DNA of 64,000 nucleotides from assembly GCF_000498395.2 (NCBI RefSeq), contig NZ_CP010979.1, positions 1,550,001-1,614,000 on the forward strand, written 5' to 3'. Position numbers and translations under genes: made by a program. This document shows positions 27,679-36,794 of this stretch, one piece after another; within the stretch, counting starts at the first letter, position 1, and each line of letters begins with the position of its first letter. This DNA is from Pseudomonas putida S13.1.2. Lineage in GTDB: Bacteria > Pseudomonadota > Gammaproteobacteria > Pseudomonadales > Pseudomonadaceae. The notes below the pieces were generated by a model. The model saw nothing but the letters and a program-made list of their open reading frames with translations, did not search any database and was not told where the DNA came from.

Positions 27679-28659
27679 TTAGCGCGGCGCCCACAGGTCC
27701 GGCAAGCCCGGGTCGGAGGTGGCGATCAGGCGCTTGAGCAACACCTTGAGTGCCTGGCTGTCACCGGCGCCGAGACGGGCAGCGATGTCCTCCTCGACGG
27801 CTTTGGCCAGGGCTACCTCTTGCAGCGAAGCCTCCCGCCCGTCGGCTGTGAGTACATAGCGGACCTGCTCATTATCAAGCTCACGGGCGACCAGGTTCTG
27901 GCGTTCCAGGAAGCGCATGCTGGTGGCGCTGACCACATGACCGGTGTAGCCGACGAAGGCGTTGATCTCGTCCAGGGTCAGGTTGTCCCGAATGCACAGG
28001 GTGGAGAGGATGAAGAACGCGTGTTCATCGAGCTGCTGGTTCTTCAGCAGACGGCGCAGTGCAAACAGCATCTGGTAGTGCGAGCGCCCGAGCAGGTAGC
28101 CGAGCAAGTCTTCGGTGTAACTGCACTCGGGCGGTGGCGGGGTGGTTGCCAGGCGCAGCTCGTTGCGCGGCTTGCGCATTGCCAGGGCGTACTGGCCACT
28201 CTGGAAGGCCAGCGGCGCGCGGTCGCTATGGTCGAAGGCCAGCACCTCGCCGACGAAGATGACATGGTCGCCGCCTTCATACTGGAAGGCCGTACGGCAT
28301 TGGAAGCGCGCCGTACAGTCTTGCAGCAGCGGTGCCTCGCTGATGCCGGTGTCGAGCTGGATTTCGGAGAACTTGTCTTCACCCTGGCGGGCAAAACGGC
28401 CGGACAGGGTTTCCTGCTCTGTCGACAAAACGTGCACGTTCCAGTGGCGACCACCGCTGAACACCGGCAGACTGCGGGCGTTCTTGGACAGACTCCAGAG
28501 CACCAGAGGTGGGTTGAGCGATACCGAGTTGAAGCTGTTGGCGGTGATGCCAACCGGCGAGCCGTCTTCGGCCTGGGTAGTGATGATGGTCACTCCCGTG
28601 GTAAAGGTGCCGAGCGCGGCGCGAAACGCTTGAGGGTCGAAACAGGCGGGCGTTGCCAT
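27679..28659 (-). CDS. Flavin reductase with C-terminal MarR-like domain (HsaB / HPAH-C1 type)
   Basis: A 326-residue two-domain protein. Residues about 5-165 are a flavin reductase (FRAALGTFTTGVTIITTQ, SFNSVSLNPPLVLWSLS, GDHVIFVGEVLAF). Residues about 180-310 are a MarR-type winged helix (HAFFILSTLCIRDNLTLDEI, then EQVRYVLTADGRE). HsaB of actinobacteria lacks the second domain. The reductase C1 of Acinetobacter p-hydroxyphenylacetate hydroxylase has one, where it senses substrate and relieves autoinhibition. It should supply reduced flavin to the HsaA-like oxygenase at 32103. ATG at 28659 has GAGG six bases upstream. First gene of the minus operon. Confidence 0.88.
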   Translation of the reverse strand: MATPACFDPQAFRAALGTFTTGVTIITTQAEDGSPVGITANSFNSVSLNPPLVLWSLSKNARSLPVFSGGRHWNVHVLSTEQETLSGRFARQGEDKFSEIQLDTGISEAPLLQDCTARFQCRTAFQYEGGDHVIFVGEVLAFDHSDRAPLAFQSGQYALAMRKPRNELRLATTPPPPECSYTEDLLGYLLGRSHYQMLFALRRLLKNQQLDEHAFFILSTLCIRDNLTLDEINAFVGYTGHVVSATSMRFLERQNLVARELDNEQVRYVLTADGREASLQEVALAKAVEEDIAARLGAGDSQALKVLLKRLIATSDPGLPDLWAPR

Positions 28660-28718
28660 GATGGGCCTCATGGAATGAGTGTGCGTGCTGGCAGTATTCC
28701 CAGCGCCACGGGGCTTTG

Positions 28719-28736
28719 CATCGTCTCAACGGACTA
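28719..28736 (-). promoter_or_regulatory. Cluster operator, copy 1 (upstream of hsaB-like operon)
   Basis: On the minus strand: TAGTC-CGTTGA-GACGATG. It lies 59 bases before the flavin reductase start and 31 bases from copy 2, that is about three helical turns. Both halves are perfect matches to the consensus. Confidence 0.75.
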
Positions 28737-28749
28737 ACGTTTTTGGCTC

Positions 28750-28767
28750 GATCGTCCACTTGGACGA
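28750..28767. promoter_or_regulatory. Cluster operator, copy 2 (aldehyde dehydrogenase/amidase operon)
   Basis: TCGTC-CACTTG-GACGA, a fully symmetrical version of the element, lies in the divergent region 108 bases before the aldehyde dehydrogenase start at 28876. The inner bases add a sixth pair (TCGTCC/GGACGA). Confidence 0.7.
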
Positions 28768-28875
28768 GGCGGTCTCCGGGGCCTGGGGCTAGTTTGCGGG
28801 GCAGGGGTCGTGCAACGACGGCCATGGTGGGCACAGCGGCGACATGCTGGCCCTTGTTCAGTTGAGGAGGCACCA

Positions 28876-30312
28876 ATGAGTTGTGCAAATTCTTCCGTCG
28901 ACACGCTGTCGGCCTTGCTGCGTGAACAAAAGGCCGCGTTCAACGCTCAAGGGGCTGTCACTGCCGTGGCGCGCCGCGCGCGGATCCAGCGGGTGATCGA
29001 CATGCTGGTGGCGCACCACGAAGCGCTGGCCGAGGCGATGGATGCCGACTTTGGCGGCCGCCCCCAGGGTTTCTCGTTGATGAATGATGTGCTGGGTTCG
29101 CTGGGTTCGCTCAAGCATGCGCGCGACCACCTCGAGGGATGGATGCAGGATGAGCCGCGGCCCGTCTTCAGCCCCTACGATCAGCTGGGCGCCGAGGCCT
29201 GGGTGATGTATCAGCCCAAGGGTACGGTGGGCATTCTGGGCACCTGGAACGCCCCGCTGTATACCTTGCTCAGCCCCCTGGGTTCGGCGTTGGCGGCGGG
29301 TAACCGGGCGATTCTCAAACCTTCGGAGGTAGTGCCACGCACTGCTGCGCTGGTGGCGAAGCTGTTTGCCGAGGTGTTTGATCCGCTCGAGGTGGCTGTG
29401 GTCACCGGTGGCGCCGACCTGGCCCAGGCATTTACCGCACAGCCGTTCGACCACCTGGTGTTTACCGGCAGTACCGCGGTGGCCAAGTCCGTGATGCGTA
29501 ACGCGGCCGAGCACCTGGTGCCGTTGACGCTGGAACTGGGCGGGAAGTCGCCGGTCATCGTCGCCCGCAGCGCCGACCTGGGCACCGCAGCGTTTCGTAT
29601 TGCGCTTTCCAAGACCACCAACAGTGGCCAGGTCTGCATCAACCCTGACCTGGTCTACGTGCCACGCGAGCAGCTGGAAACCTTTCTTGAGGCCTTTGCC
29701 AGCGCTTACCGCCAGTTCATCCCAGAGGTGAGCGACAACCCGGACGTGGTCGCGGTGGTCAATGCCCAGCACCTGGCCCGTGTTGAAAACCTGGTTCAGC
29801 AGGCGCTGCAAGCCGGTGCCCGGGTAGTGAGCCTGCCCTACGCGCAAGCGCCTGATGAGCAAAACCGGCGCCGACCGCTGCAACTGGTGATCGACCCGCC
29901 CCAAGGCAGCCTGATTCTGCATGAAGAAATCTTCGGCCCGGCAATGGTGGTGCTGCCCTTTGATGAGGTTGACCAGGTCATCGCCCAGATCAACGGCCGC
30001 CCGCGGCCTCTGGCCCTTTACTACTTTGGCAGCGACGCCAAGGAGCAGCGCCAGGTGCTGGAGCACACACTGTCCGGCGGGGTCACCCTCAATGATGTGA
30101 TGATGCATGCCGCCTTGCATGATGCCCCGTTCGGTGGTGTTGGCGGGTCAGGCATGGGCCACTACCACGGTCGCGAAGGCTTTATCGAGTTCAGCCACCT
30201 GCGCACCGTACTCAAGGCGCCCGAGCATGACCCGCGCGGTGAGTGGGGCCTGCTGCCGCCGTACAGCGAACACTTCCTGGCCGCGATGAAAGCGCAGATC
30301 ACCCCGGACTGA
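28876..30312 (+). CDS. Aldehyde dehydrogenase (coniferyl-aldehyde-dehydrogenase-like)
   Basis: A 478-residue NAD(P)-dependent ALDH of the CalB/class-3 group, slightly shorter than classical ALDHs. It has the IGILGTWNAPLYT cofactor block, FTGSTAVAKSVM, the general-base glutamate in LELGGKSP (about residue 220) and catalytic Cys254 in NSGQVCINPDLV. GAGGAGG precedes the ATG. In bile-acid degraders an aldehyde dehydrogenase oxidises the C22 steroid aldehyde released after the first side-chain aldol cleavage. The context suggests that role, but the substrate is not shown by sequence. Confidence 0.88.
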   Translation: MSCANSSVDTLSALLREQKAAFNAQGAVTAVARRARIQRVIDMLVAHHEALAEAMDADFGGRPQGFSLMNDVLGSLGSLKHARDHLEGWMQDEPRPVFSPYDQLGAEAWVMYQPKGTVGILGTWNAPLYTLLSPLGSALAAGNRAILKPSEVVPRTAALVAKLFAEVFDPLEVAVVTGGADLAQAFTAQPFDHLVFTGSTAVAKSVMRNAAEHLVPLTLELGGKSPVIVARSADLGTAAFRIALSKTTNSGQVCINPDLVYVPREQLETFLEAFASAYRQFIPEVSDNPDVVAVVNAQHLARVENLVQQALQAGARVVSLPYAQAPDEQNRRRPLQLVIDPPQGSLILHEEIFGPAMVVLPFDEVDQVIAQINGRPRPLALYYFGSDAKEQRQVLEHTLSGGVTLNDVMMHAALHDAPFGGVGGSGMGHYHGREGFIEFSHLRTVLKAPEHDPRGEWGLLPPYSEHFLAAMKAQITPD

Positions 30313-30374
30313 TCGGGGAAACCGGCGCGCGCTGAGCGCATCGAACAGACACAATAAAAAACGGAATTCTGCAC

Positions 30375-31970
30375 ATGGAAAAAAACGCATTGCCACTGGC
30401 CGACACGCTTGCCCCAGCGGGTGCCGACGCCGCTGACGGATGGCCGCGCCGCCAGGTGCTCAAGGCCGGCGCGGTGGCGCTGGGCGTCGGGCTACTGGGG
30501 CGCTTCGCCGATGCCCGGGCCGCTGGCGGCTTGTCGGCCAGCGATTACCTGGGCCTGGATGCCTGGGCCATGGCCAAGGGCTTGCAGGCCGGTCACTTCA
30601 GTGCCGAAGACTTGCTCGGCGCAGCATTTGCCCGTTGTGACCTGGTCAACCCGAAGATCAACGCAGTCAACATGCGCCATGACGATTACGCCCGCGCGTT
30701 GCTGGCGGCCAGGCAGAAGGCCGGCACCCTGACCCAGGGCTCGCTGGCGGGCGTGCCGATCCTGCTCAAGGACCTCAACACCTACTTGCAGGGCACAACC
30801 ACCAGCAACGGCAGCCGGCTGTTCAAGGATGCGCCACCGTCGAGCGTTACCAGCACCTTGATCCGCCGTTATGAAGCCGCCGGGGCAGTGCCTTTTGGTA
30901 AAGCCACCAGCCCGGAGTTCGGCCTGACCACCACCACCGAGTCGTTGGCATGGGGGCAGACCCGCAACCCCTGGAATCTGGCGTTGAGCACGGGTGGCTC
31001 GTCCGGTGGTTCCGCCGCGGCGGTGGCCGCTGGTATCGTCCCGGTCGCCCATGCCACCGACGGTGGCGGCTCGATCCGGATCCCGGCGTCCTACTGCGGG
31101 CTGGTCGGCCTCAAGCCATCACGCTACCGCACGCCGAGCGGGCCGGCACGCCTGGAAGGCTCGTTTGGCGCCAGTGTCGCCAACATGGTCTCGCACAGCG
31201 TGCGCGATACCGCGTTGTTTCTTGATGCCGGTCAGGGTCACGAACCAGGGAGCCCGTACTGGAGCTCACCGCTGGTACGTCCCTACGTTGAGGAGCTGGG
31301 CCGTGACCCGGGCCGCTTACGGGTTGCGCTGGTGCGGGAATCGCTGACCGGGGCACCGCTGGACCCGGCGATTGCCAAGGTTCTGGAGGACACCATCAAG
31401 CAACTGCTGGGCCTTGGCCACGAAGTGGAAGAACTGCGCTTGCCAATTCAGGCCCAGCAGCTGTTCGGCGCCCACGGCGTGGCCATCGGCAACTCGTTGC
31501 TGGTCACGGTCAACGACCGGGAGGAAGCCCTGGGCCGCGCGTTGGGGCCACAGGACCTGGAAAGCATCACCTTTGGTGTGCTGGAGCGTGCAGCGAAGGC
31601 CACGGGTGAGGGCGTAGTGCGTGCCCGGCATGCGTTCGAAGACATCAGCATGGCCATGGAACAGCAGTTCGAGCGCTTTGATGTGATCCTCTCGCCGGTC
31701 ACCGCCAGCCTGACACCGGCCTTGGGCGAGCTCTCGCTCAACCAGCCTTACGAAAGCTACGCCCGCAAGGCCATGGGCAGTGCCGCGTTCACCGTGCTGG
31801 CCAACGTCAGCGGCCAGCCGGCTATTTCCTTGCCGTTGGGCATGAGTGACAGCGGCCTGCCAGTGGGCATGATGTTCACCGCTCGCCTGGGCGGGGAAGA
31901 CGTGCTGCTGCGCCTGGCCTCGCAGCTGGAGCAGGACCGCCCGTGGGCCGCCAGGCGCGCCGCGATCTGA
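30375..31970 (+). CDS. Tat-exported amidase-signature hydrolase
   Basis: A 531-residue amidase-signature protein. The N terminus has a twin-arginine signal (WPRRQVLKAGAVALGVGLLG, Arg25-Arg26) with a likely cleavage near residue 49 (ADARA-A). The catalytic Lys132-Ser209-Ser233 triad is intact (PILLKDLN, STGGSSGGS, GGGSIRIPAS). A periplasmic amidase next to steroid genes could release glycine or taurine from conjugated bile salts before uptake. That role is inferred. It lies 62 bases after the aldehyde dehydrogenase gene, with no separate operator, so probably the same transcript. Confidence 0.88.
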   Translation: MEKNALPLADTLAPAGADAADGWPRRQVLKAGAVALGVGLLGRFADARAAGGLSASDYLGLDAWAMAKGLQAGHFSAEDLLGAAFARCDLVNPKINAVNMRHDDYARALLAARQKAGTLTQGSLAGVPILLKDLNTYLQGTTTSNGSRLFKDAPPSSVTSTLIRRYEAAGAVPFGKATSPEFGLTTTTESLAWGQTRNPWNLALSTGGSSGGSAAAVAAGIVPVAHATDGGGSIRIPASYCGLVGLKPSRYRTPSGPARLEGSFGASVANMVSHSVRDTALFLDAGQGHEPGSPYWSSPLVRPYVEELGRDPGRLRVALVRESLTGAPLDPAIAKVLEDTIKQLLGLGHEVEELRLPIQAQQLFGAHGVAIGNSLLVTVNDREEALGRALGPQDLESITFGVLERAAKATGEGVVRARHAFEDISMAMEQQFERFDVILSPVTASLTPALGELSLNQPYESYARKAMGSAAFTVLANVSGQPAISLPLGMSDSGLPVGMMFTARLGGEDVLLRLASQLEQDRPWAARRAAI

Positions 31971-32011
31971 GCTTGAAAAGGCGCCAGGGACGGCGCCGTA
32001 CCGTGTTTCCC

Positions 32012-32029
32012 TAGTCCGCTTTGACGATG
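32012..32029 (+). promoter_or_regulatory. Cluster operator, copy 3 (upstream of hsaA)
   Basis: TAGTC-CGCTTT-GACGATG lies 73 bases before the HsaA-like start, in the 132-base gap after the amidase gene. Both halves are perfect matches. The same gap holds a GGCGCC-N6-GGCGCC repeat (31981-31998) that may end the preceding transcript. Confidence 0.75.
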
Positions 32030-32102
32030 AATATTCGCCTGCTGCATTCGATCATCAACCAAGACTCGCGCAACCGCGCAACGAGATTGGGAGAACGAAC
32101 GG

Positions 32103-33290
32103 ATGGACAGCATGCGAGTAAAAACGCCGGAAGAAATCGAACTGCTTGAACACGCCCGGCGCCTGGTGCCCGCGCTCAAAAGCCGCACCGCGCGCGCTGA
32201 CCGCGAGTTCCGGGTACCGGACGAAACCATCTTCGAATTGCAACAGGCCGGCTTGTTGCGGGCCTTGCAACCACGTGCGTTTGGCGGCTACGAAGTCGAT
32301 CCGCGGACGTTTTTCGAAATCCAGATGATCCTCGCCGAGGGCTGCATGTCCACGGCTTGGATTTATGGCGTGATGGGCGTACACCCCTGGCAGCTGGCGC
32401 GTTACCCGATCGAGGCCCAGCGCGATGTATGGGGCCAGGACCATACCACCCTGATCTCGTCCACCTACATGCCCGTGGCCAAGGTAACCGTGGTTGAAGG
32501 CGGTTATCGCATCAGTGGTCGCTGGGGCTTTTCCAGCGGCAGCGAACACTGCCAATGGTGCTTCCTTGGTGGGGTGCTGCCCGCCGATGGCGACCAGCCG
32601 GCGGAGCACGGCACCTTCCTGATCCCGCGCAGCGACTACCGTATCGAGCACAACTGGGACGTGCTGGGCCTGCGCGGCACCGGCAGTCACGACATTGTGG
32701 TCGAAGATGCCTTCGTGCCGGCACACCGCGTGCAACGCACCAATAACTGCACGCTGGAAGCGACGCCAGGACGCCTGGTGAACACCAATGCGATTTATGC
32801 CATTCCTTTCGCCCAGGTGTTCACGCGCGCGGTGTCCTCATCGGCCATCGGTGCCTTGCAGGGGGCGATCAACGAATTTCGCGCCAATGCGGCTGCGCAC
32901 ATCGGCAAGCACGGCATGAAAACCGCCGATGACCCGGTGGCGCAAACCACCGTTGCCGAGGCGACGATCATCGTCGACAGCCTGAGGCTGGTGCTGGAGC
33001 GCAACTACGCGCACCTGATGACGCTGGCTGAAGCGGGTGAGTACCCGGACGTGGAAACCCGCCTGCTGTACCGCTACCAATCCTCGTATGTGACCAATAT
33101 CTGCGCCGAGAAGGTCAACGAACTGCTGCGCTGCATGGCCGCTTCCGGGCTGTACAACACCAACCCTGTGGCGCGCCTGTTCCGCGACCTGCACCAGGCA
33201 CGTGGGCATATCGCCAACAACTACATGGCCTTCAGCCGCAGCCTTGGCGCCGTGCAACTGGGCCTGCCCAACCCTGATCCTTACGTATGA
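32103..33290 (+). CDS. hsaA: Flavin-dependent steroid phenol hydroxylase, oxygenase component (HsaA/TesA2 type)
   Basis: A 395-residue acyl-CoA-dehydrogenase-fold monooxygenase, the same length as HsaA. Diagnostic blocks are ILAEGCMSTAWIYGVMGVHPW, ISGRWGFSSGSEHCQWCFLGG, WDVLGLRGTGSHDIVVEDAFVP and the C-terminal RLFRDLHQARGHIANN. With FMNH2 from the flavin reductase it would hydroxylate the aromatised A ring of the 9,10-seco steroid to a catechol. The catechol dioxygenase that should follow (HsaC/TesB) is not in this window. First gene of a five-gene operon with kstD, a second dehydrogenase, a reductase and a CoA ligase. Confidence 0.92.
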   Translation: MDSMRVKTPEEIELLEHARRLVPALKSRTARADREFRVPDETIFELQQAGLLRALQPRAFGGYEVDPRTFFEIQMILAEGCMSTAWIYGVMGVHPWQLARYPIEAQRDVWGQDHTTLISSTYMPVAKVTVVEGGYRISGRWGFSSGSEHCQWCFLGGVLPADGDQPAEHGTFLIPRSDYRIEHNWDVLGLRGTGSHDIVVEDAFVPAHRVQRTNNCTLEATPGRLVNTNAIYAIPFAQVFTRAVSSSAIGALQGAINEFRANAAAHIGKHGMKTADDPVAQTTVAEATIIVDSLRLVLERNYAHLMTLAEAGEYPDVETRLLYRYQSSYVTNICAEKVNELLRCMAASGLYNTNPVARLFRDLHQARGHIANNYMAFSRSLGAVQLGLPNPDPYV

Positions 33291-33380
33291 GCCGTGCCCG
33301 GGCCTGGCTGCAGGCCCGGGTATGCGCACCCCTGGCCGGCACGCCGGGATATTTCCGATCACAGCCAAGGCACAACAACA

Positions 33381-35090
33381 ATGACAGCTAAAGCTCAGCC
33401 TGTTTCACACTACGACGTGATCGTCGTCGGCTCCGGTGCCGGTGCGATGACCTCGGCGCTGTTTGCTGCCGAGCAGGGTCTATCGGTACTGGTTGTCGAG
33501 AAAAGCGACAAGTTTGGCGGTACGTCGGCGATCTCCGGCGGCGGCATCTGGATTCCCAATAACCACTACTTTGCCGCCAAAGGCGGTGGCGACAGTGTGG
33601 AGCTGGCACTGCAGTACCTCAAAGCTGCCACCGGTGACCATGGCGATGACAAGCGCTTGCGTGCCTACGTCAAGCACGCGCCGCAGATGATCCGGGCCCT
33701 GGTGGACAACAGCCATGTGCGTTACGCCGTGGCGGCAAAGTACCCGGACTACTATCCGCAACTGCCAGGCTCGCTGGCCGGGGGGCGCACCCTCGACCCG
33801 GAACTGTTCGATACCAGCCTGCTCGGCGATGAACTGGCCAACCTGCGCACACCGTCACCCTCGACACTGCTGATGGGGCGCATCGCCTGGACCGCACGGC
33901 ATGCGCACAAGGCCATGTCGCGCTCCTTTGGCTGGCGCCTGCTGATTCTCGGCCTGATGCTGCGCTACAAGCTCGACTTCAAATGGCGCCGCAAGAGCCG
34001 GCGCGACCGCCGCGCCGCCTTGGGCAGTGCGCTGGTTGCATCACTGCGCCGCTCGTTGATGGACCGTAACATTCCACTGTGGTTGAACACCGACTTCCAG
34101 AACCTGATCACCGAGAACGGCCGGGTCATTGGCATGCAGGTTTGTCGTGACGGGCAGACGCTGCAGCTGCATGCCCGCCATGCGGTGATCTTCGGCTCCG
34201 GGGGGTTTGAACAGAACCAGGCTTTGCGCGAGCGCTATCTACCGCAGCCGACCCTGCGTGACTGGAGCGCCACGCCACCGGGCAACAACACCGGTGCTGC
34301 GTTGCAAGCCGGTATCGAACTGGGTGCGGCGACCGCCCTGATGGATTGGGCCTGGTGGGCGCCGACCATTACCGTGCCCGGCGAAGAAAAACCCCGTGGG
34401 GTATTTGCCGAGCGGGCGTTCCCTGGTGCCATCGTGGTCAACAGCCTGGGCCGGCGCTTTGTCAATGAGGCAGCGCCGTACCTGGAATTTGTCGACGCCA
34501 TGTACCGCGACAACCAGCACACCGGCGGCAAGTCGATCCCATCCTGGGTGATCTTCGACGGCCATTTTCGCTTCAACTACGCCATGGGGCCGTTGATGCC
34601 GGCCCAGGTCATGCCCGACAGCCGGCTGCGCAAGGAATGGCTCAATACCTTGTATTTCAAGGCTGACAGCCTGGCGGCGCTGGCGGCGCAGATCGGCGTC
34701 GACCGCGCAGGGCTCGAGCAGACCGTGCAGAAGATGAACGCCTACGCCCGCAGCGGCGTGGATGCCGACTTCGGCCGTGGCGGCAACGTGTTCGACCGTT
34801 ACTACGGCGACAGCAACGTCAAACCCAACCCGTGCCTGGCGCCCCTGAGCAAGGGGCCGTACTACGCGATGCGCCTGGACGCTGGCGATATCGGCACCAA
34901 AGGTGGGCTATTGACCAACGAACACGCCCAGGTTGTGAGCCAGGACGGCGAGGTCATTCCTGGCCTGTATGCCATTGGCAACTGCTCGGCGTCGGTCATG
35001 GGCACCAGCTATCCCGGCGCGGGCGGCACCCTGGGGCCGGCCATGACGTTCGGCTATATCGCGGCCCATCACATTGCTGCCAACCGTTGA
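33381..35090 (+). CDS. kstD: 3-Ketosteroid delta1-dehydrogenase
   Basis: A 569-residue FAD enzyme. It has the dinucleotide motif VVGSGAGAMTSAL (17-29), the glycine-rich GGTSAISGGGIWIPNN block, FDRYYGDSNVKPNPCLAPL, GDIGTKGGLLTNEHAQV, and the C-terminal TSYPGAGGTLGPAMTFGYIA carrying the Tyr/Gly pair that polarises the C3 carbonyl in KstD proteins. It introduces the C1-C2 double bond that triggers ring B opening together with 9alpha-hydroxylation. ATG at 33381 is chosen; a 29-residue upstream reading is rejected. It is 9 bases from the next gene. Confidence 0.93.
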   Translation: MTAKAQPVSHYDVIVVGSGAGAMTSALFAAEQGLSVLVVEKSDKFGGTSAISGGGIWIPNNHYFAAKGGGDSVELALQYLKAATGDHGDDKRLRAYVKHAPQMIRALVDNSHVRYAVAAKYPDYYPQLPGSLAGGRTLDPELFDTSLLGDELANLRTPSPSTLLMGRIAWTARHAHKAMSRSFGWRLLILGLMLRYKLDFKWRRKSRRDRRAALGSALVASLRRSLMDRNIPLWLNTDFQNLITENGRVIGMQVCRDGQTLQLHARHAVIFGSGGFEQNQALRERYLPQPTLRDWSATPPGNNTGAALQAGIELGAATALMDWAWWAPTITVPGEEKPRGVFAERAFPGAIVVNSLGRRFVNEAAPYLEFVDAMYRDNQHTGGKSIPSWVIFDGHFRFNYAMGPLMPAQVMPDSRLRKEWLNTLYFKADSLAALAAQIGVDRAGLEQTVQKMNAYARSGVDADFGRGGNVFDRYYGDSNVKPNPCLAPLSKGPYYAMRLDAGDIGTKGGLLTNEHAQVVSQDGEVIPGLYAIGNCSASVMGTSYPGAGGTLGPAMTFGYIAAHHIAANR

Positions 35091-35099
35091 GGAATTGCC

Positions 35100-36794
35100 A
35101 TGCCAGCCGCTGTCAAATCGACATGTACCGATATCCAGCCGGCGTTGCAGGTGGCAGATGCCGACGCCATGCTCTGGGATGACCACTGTGATGTGCTGGT
35201 GATCGGCTGGGGGGCGGCCGGCGCCTGCGCCGCCCTTGAGGCCCGCGCCCAGGGTGCTGACGTGCTGGTCGCCGACCGTTTTACCGGCGGCGGTGCCAGT
35301 GCCAAGAGCGGTGGCGTGGTTTACGCCGGCGGTGGCACCCGCCAGCAGCAGGCCGCAGGCTTTAGCGACACGCCCGAGGCGATGTTCGCCTACCTCAAGC
35401 ACGAAACCCAAGGTGTGGTCGCCGATGCCACCTTGCGGCGTTTTTGCCAGGACAGTGCCACCAACCTGGCCTGGCTGGAGGGCCATGGCGTGCCTTATGC
35501 CCACAGTATGCCGCCCGGCGGCAAAACCTCGTATCCAGCCGATGGCCAGTTTCTGTATTACTCCGGCAATGAGCTGGTGCCGTCGCACCGTAGCGAGTTG
35601 CCGCCGGCGCCGCGTGGCCATCGCACGGTAGGCAAGGGCCAATGTGGCGCGGTGCTGTACGCGCACCTCAAGGCGGCTTGCCTGCGCAATGGTGTGCGGC
35701 CGCAACTTCAGTCCGCTGCCCGTCGTCTGGTGAGCGATCACACGGGCAGGGTCGTCGGCGTGGAACTGTGGTGCCTGCCGGCCGGCAGTGCCCAGGCGCG
35801 GTTGCATGCCAAATTGGCCGCGCGCGCCGAACGGCTGCAGAACTTTGCCCCGCGCTACTGCGATACCTTGCGCAAACGCGTGCGCCAGCTGGAACTCGAC
35901 TTTGCCCGGCCGCGGCTGGTACGCGCCAGGCGAGGGGTGGTGTTGAGCACCGGTGGCTTCATCTTCAACCGCGAGATGGTCAGCGAGCATGCCCCCAAGT
36001 TTCGCCGCAACTTCAAAGTCGGCGCGACCGGCTGCGATGGCAGTGGCTTACGCCTGGGCGTGAGTGTCGGTGGGGTCAGCGACCGACTGCAGCGGGTGTC
36101 GGCCTGGCGGTTTATCAACCCACCGTTGTGCTGGCCCAAGGGCATTGTGGTCAACACCCTCGGGCAGCGCTTCGTCAACGAAGAAGTCTACGGCGCCACC
36201 TTGGGCCAGCCCCTGTGTGAAGAGCAGGGCGGCAAGGCCTGGCTGGTGCTGGACGCACGCCTGCGCAAGCAGTCGATCAAGCAAGCGCTGTTCGACGGTT
36301 ACTGGTGGTTCCAGAGCTTGCCGGCATTGCTGCTGATGCTGCGCGGTGTGCGCAAGGGCCAGAGCATCGAGCAGTTGGCCCAGGCCACGGGCATGCGTGC
36401 GGATGTATTGCGCAGCGCATTGCAAGCCTACAACACAGCCGCCCGGGGGGACGCCGAGGATGCCTTCGGCAAGTCGCAAAGCAGCCGTCAGGTACTCGAT
36501 CAGGGCCCTTACTATGCCTGTGACATTTCTGTCAGCAACCCCCTGTTCCCCCTCGGGGCGTTGACCCTGGGCGGCCTCAAGGTCAATGAAGACAGCGGCG
36601 CGGTGCTGGGCCCTCAAGGCCTGACAATACCCGGTTTGTACGCCGCCGGCCGTACCGCCATCGGCATTCCTTGCCATTTGTACGTCAGCGGCCTGTCGCT
36701 GGCCGATTGTGTGTTTTCCGGGCGACGTGCCGGGTGGTCGTTGACGGCGGCCACGGCTGACATCGAAATCGAACCCAGCGAGCAATTGATATGA
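35100..36794 (+). CDS. FAD-dependent steroid dehydrogenase, delta4-(5alpha)-KSTD/TesI-like
   Basis: A 564-residue flavoprotein of the KstD superfamily but of another branch. It has VIGWGAAGACAALEAR (35-50), SAKSGGVVYAGGGTRQQ, PPAPRGHRTVGKGQ, RARRGVVLSTGGFIFN and a C-terminal GLYAAGRTAIGIPCHLYVSGLS segment. These features match my recollection of delta4-3-keto-5alpha-steroid dehydrogenases, which oxidise the C4-C5 bond of 5alpha (or 5beta) steroids. Bile acids are 5beta, so such an enzyme is needed for their catabolism. Its stop overlaps the reductase start (ATGA). Confidence 0.82.
   Translation: MPAAVKSTCTDIQPALQVADADAMLWDDHCDVLVIGWGAAGACAALEARAQGADVLVADRFTGGGASAKSGGVVYAGGGTRQQQAAGFSDTPEAMFAYLKHETQGVVADATLRRFCQDSATNLAWLEGHGVPYAHSMPPGGKTSYPADGQFLYYSGNELVPSHRSELPPAPRGHRTVGKGQCGAVLYAHLKAACLRNGVRPQLQSAARRLVSDHTGRVVGVELWCLPAGSAQARLHAKLAARAERLQNFAPRYCDTLRKRVRQLELDFARPRLVRARRGVVLSTGGFIFNREMVSEHAPKFRRNFKVGATGCDGSGLRLGVSVGGVSDRLQRVSAWRFINPPLCWPKGIVVNTLGQRFVNEEVYGATLGQPLCEEQGGKAWLVLDARLRKQSIKQALFDGYWWFQSLPALLLMLRGVRKGQSIEQLAQATGMRADVLRSALQAYNTAARGDAEDAFGKSQSSRQVLDQGPYYACDISVSNPLFPLGALTLGGLKVNEDSGAVLGPQGLTIPGLYAAGRTAIGIPCHLYVSGLSLADCVFSGRRAGWSLTAATADIEIEPSEQLI

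Noticed and set aside
28858..30120. 420-codon minus-strand frame opposite the aldehyde dehydrogenase gene
   Set aside because: No recognisable domain and an exact shadow of a gene with all catalytic motifs.
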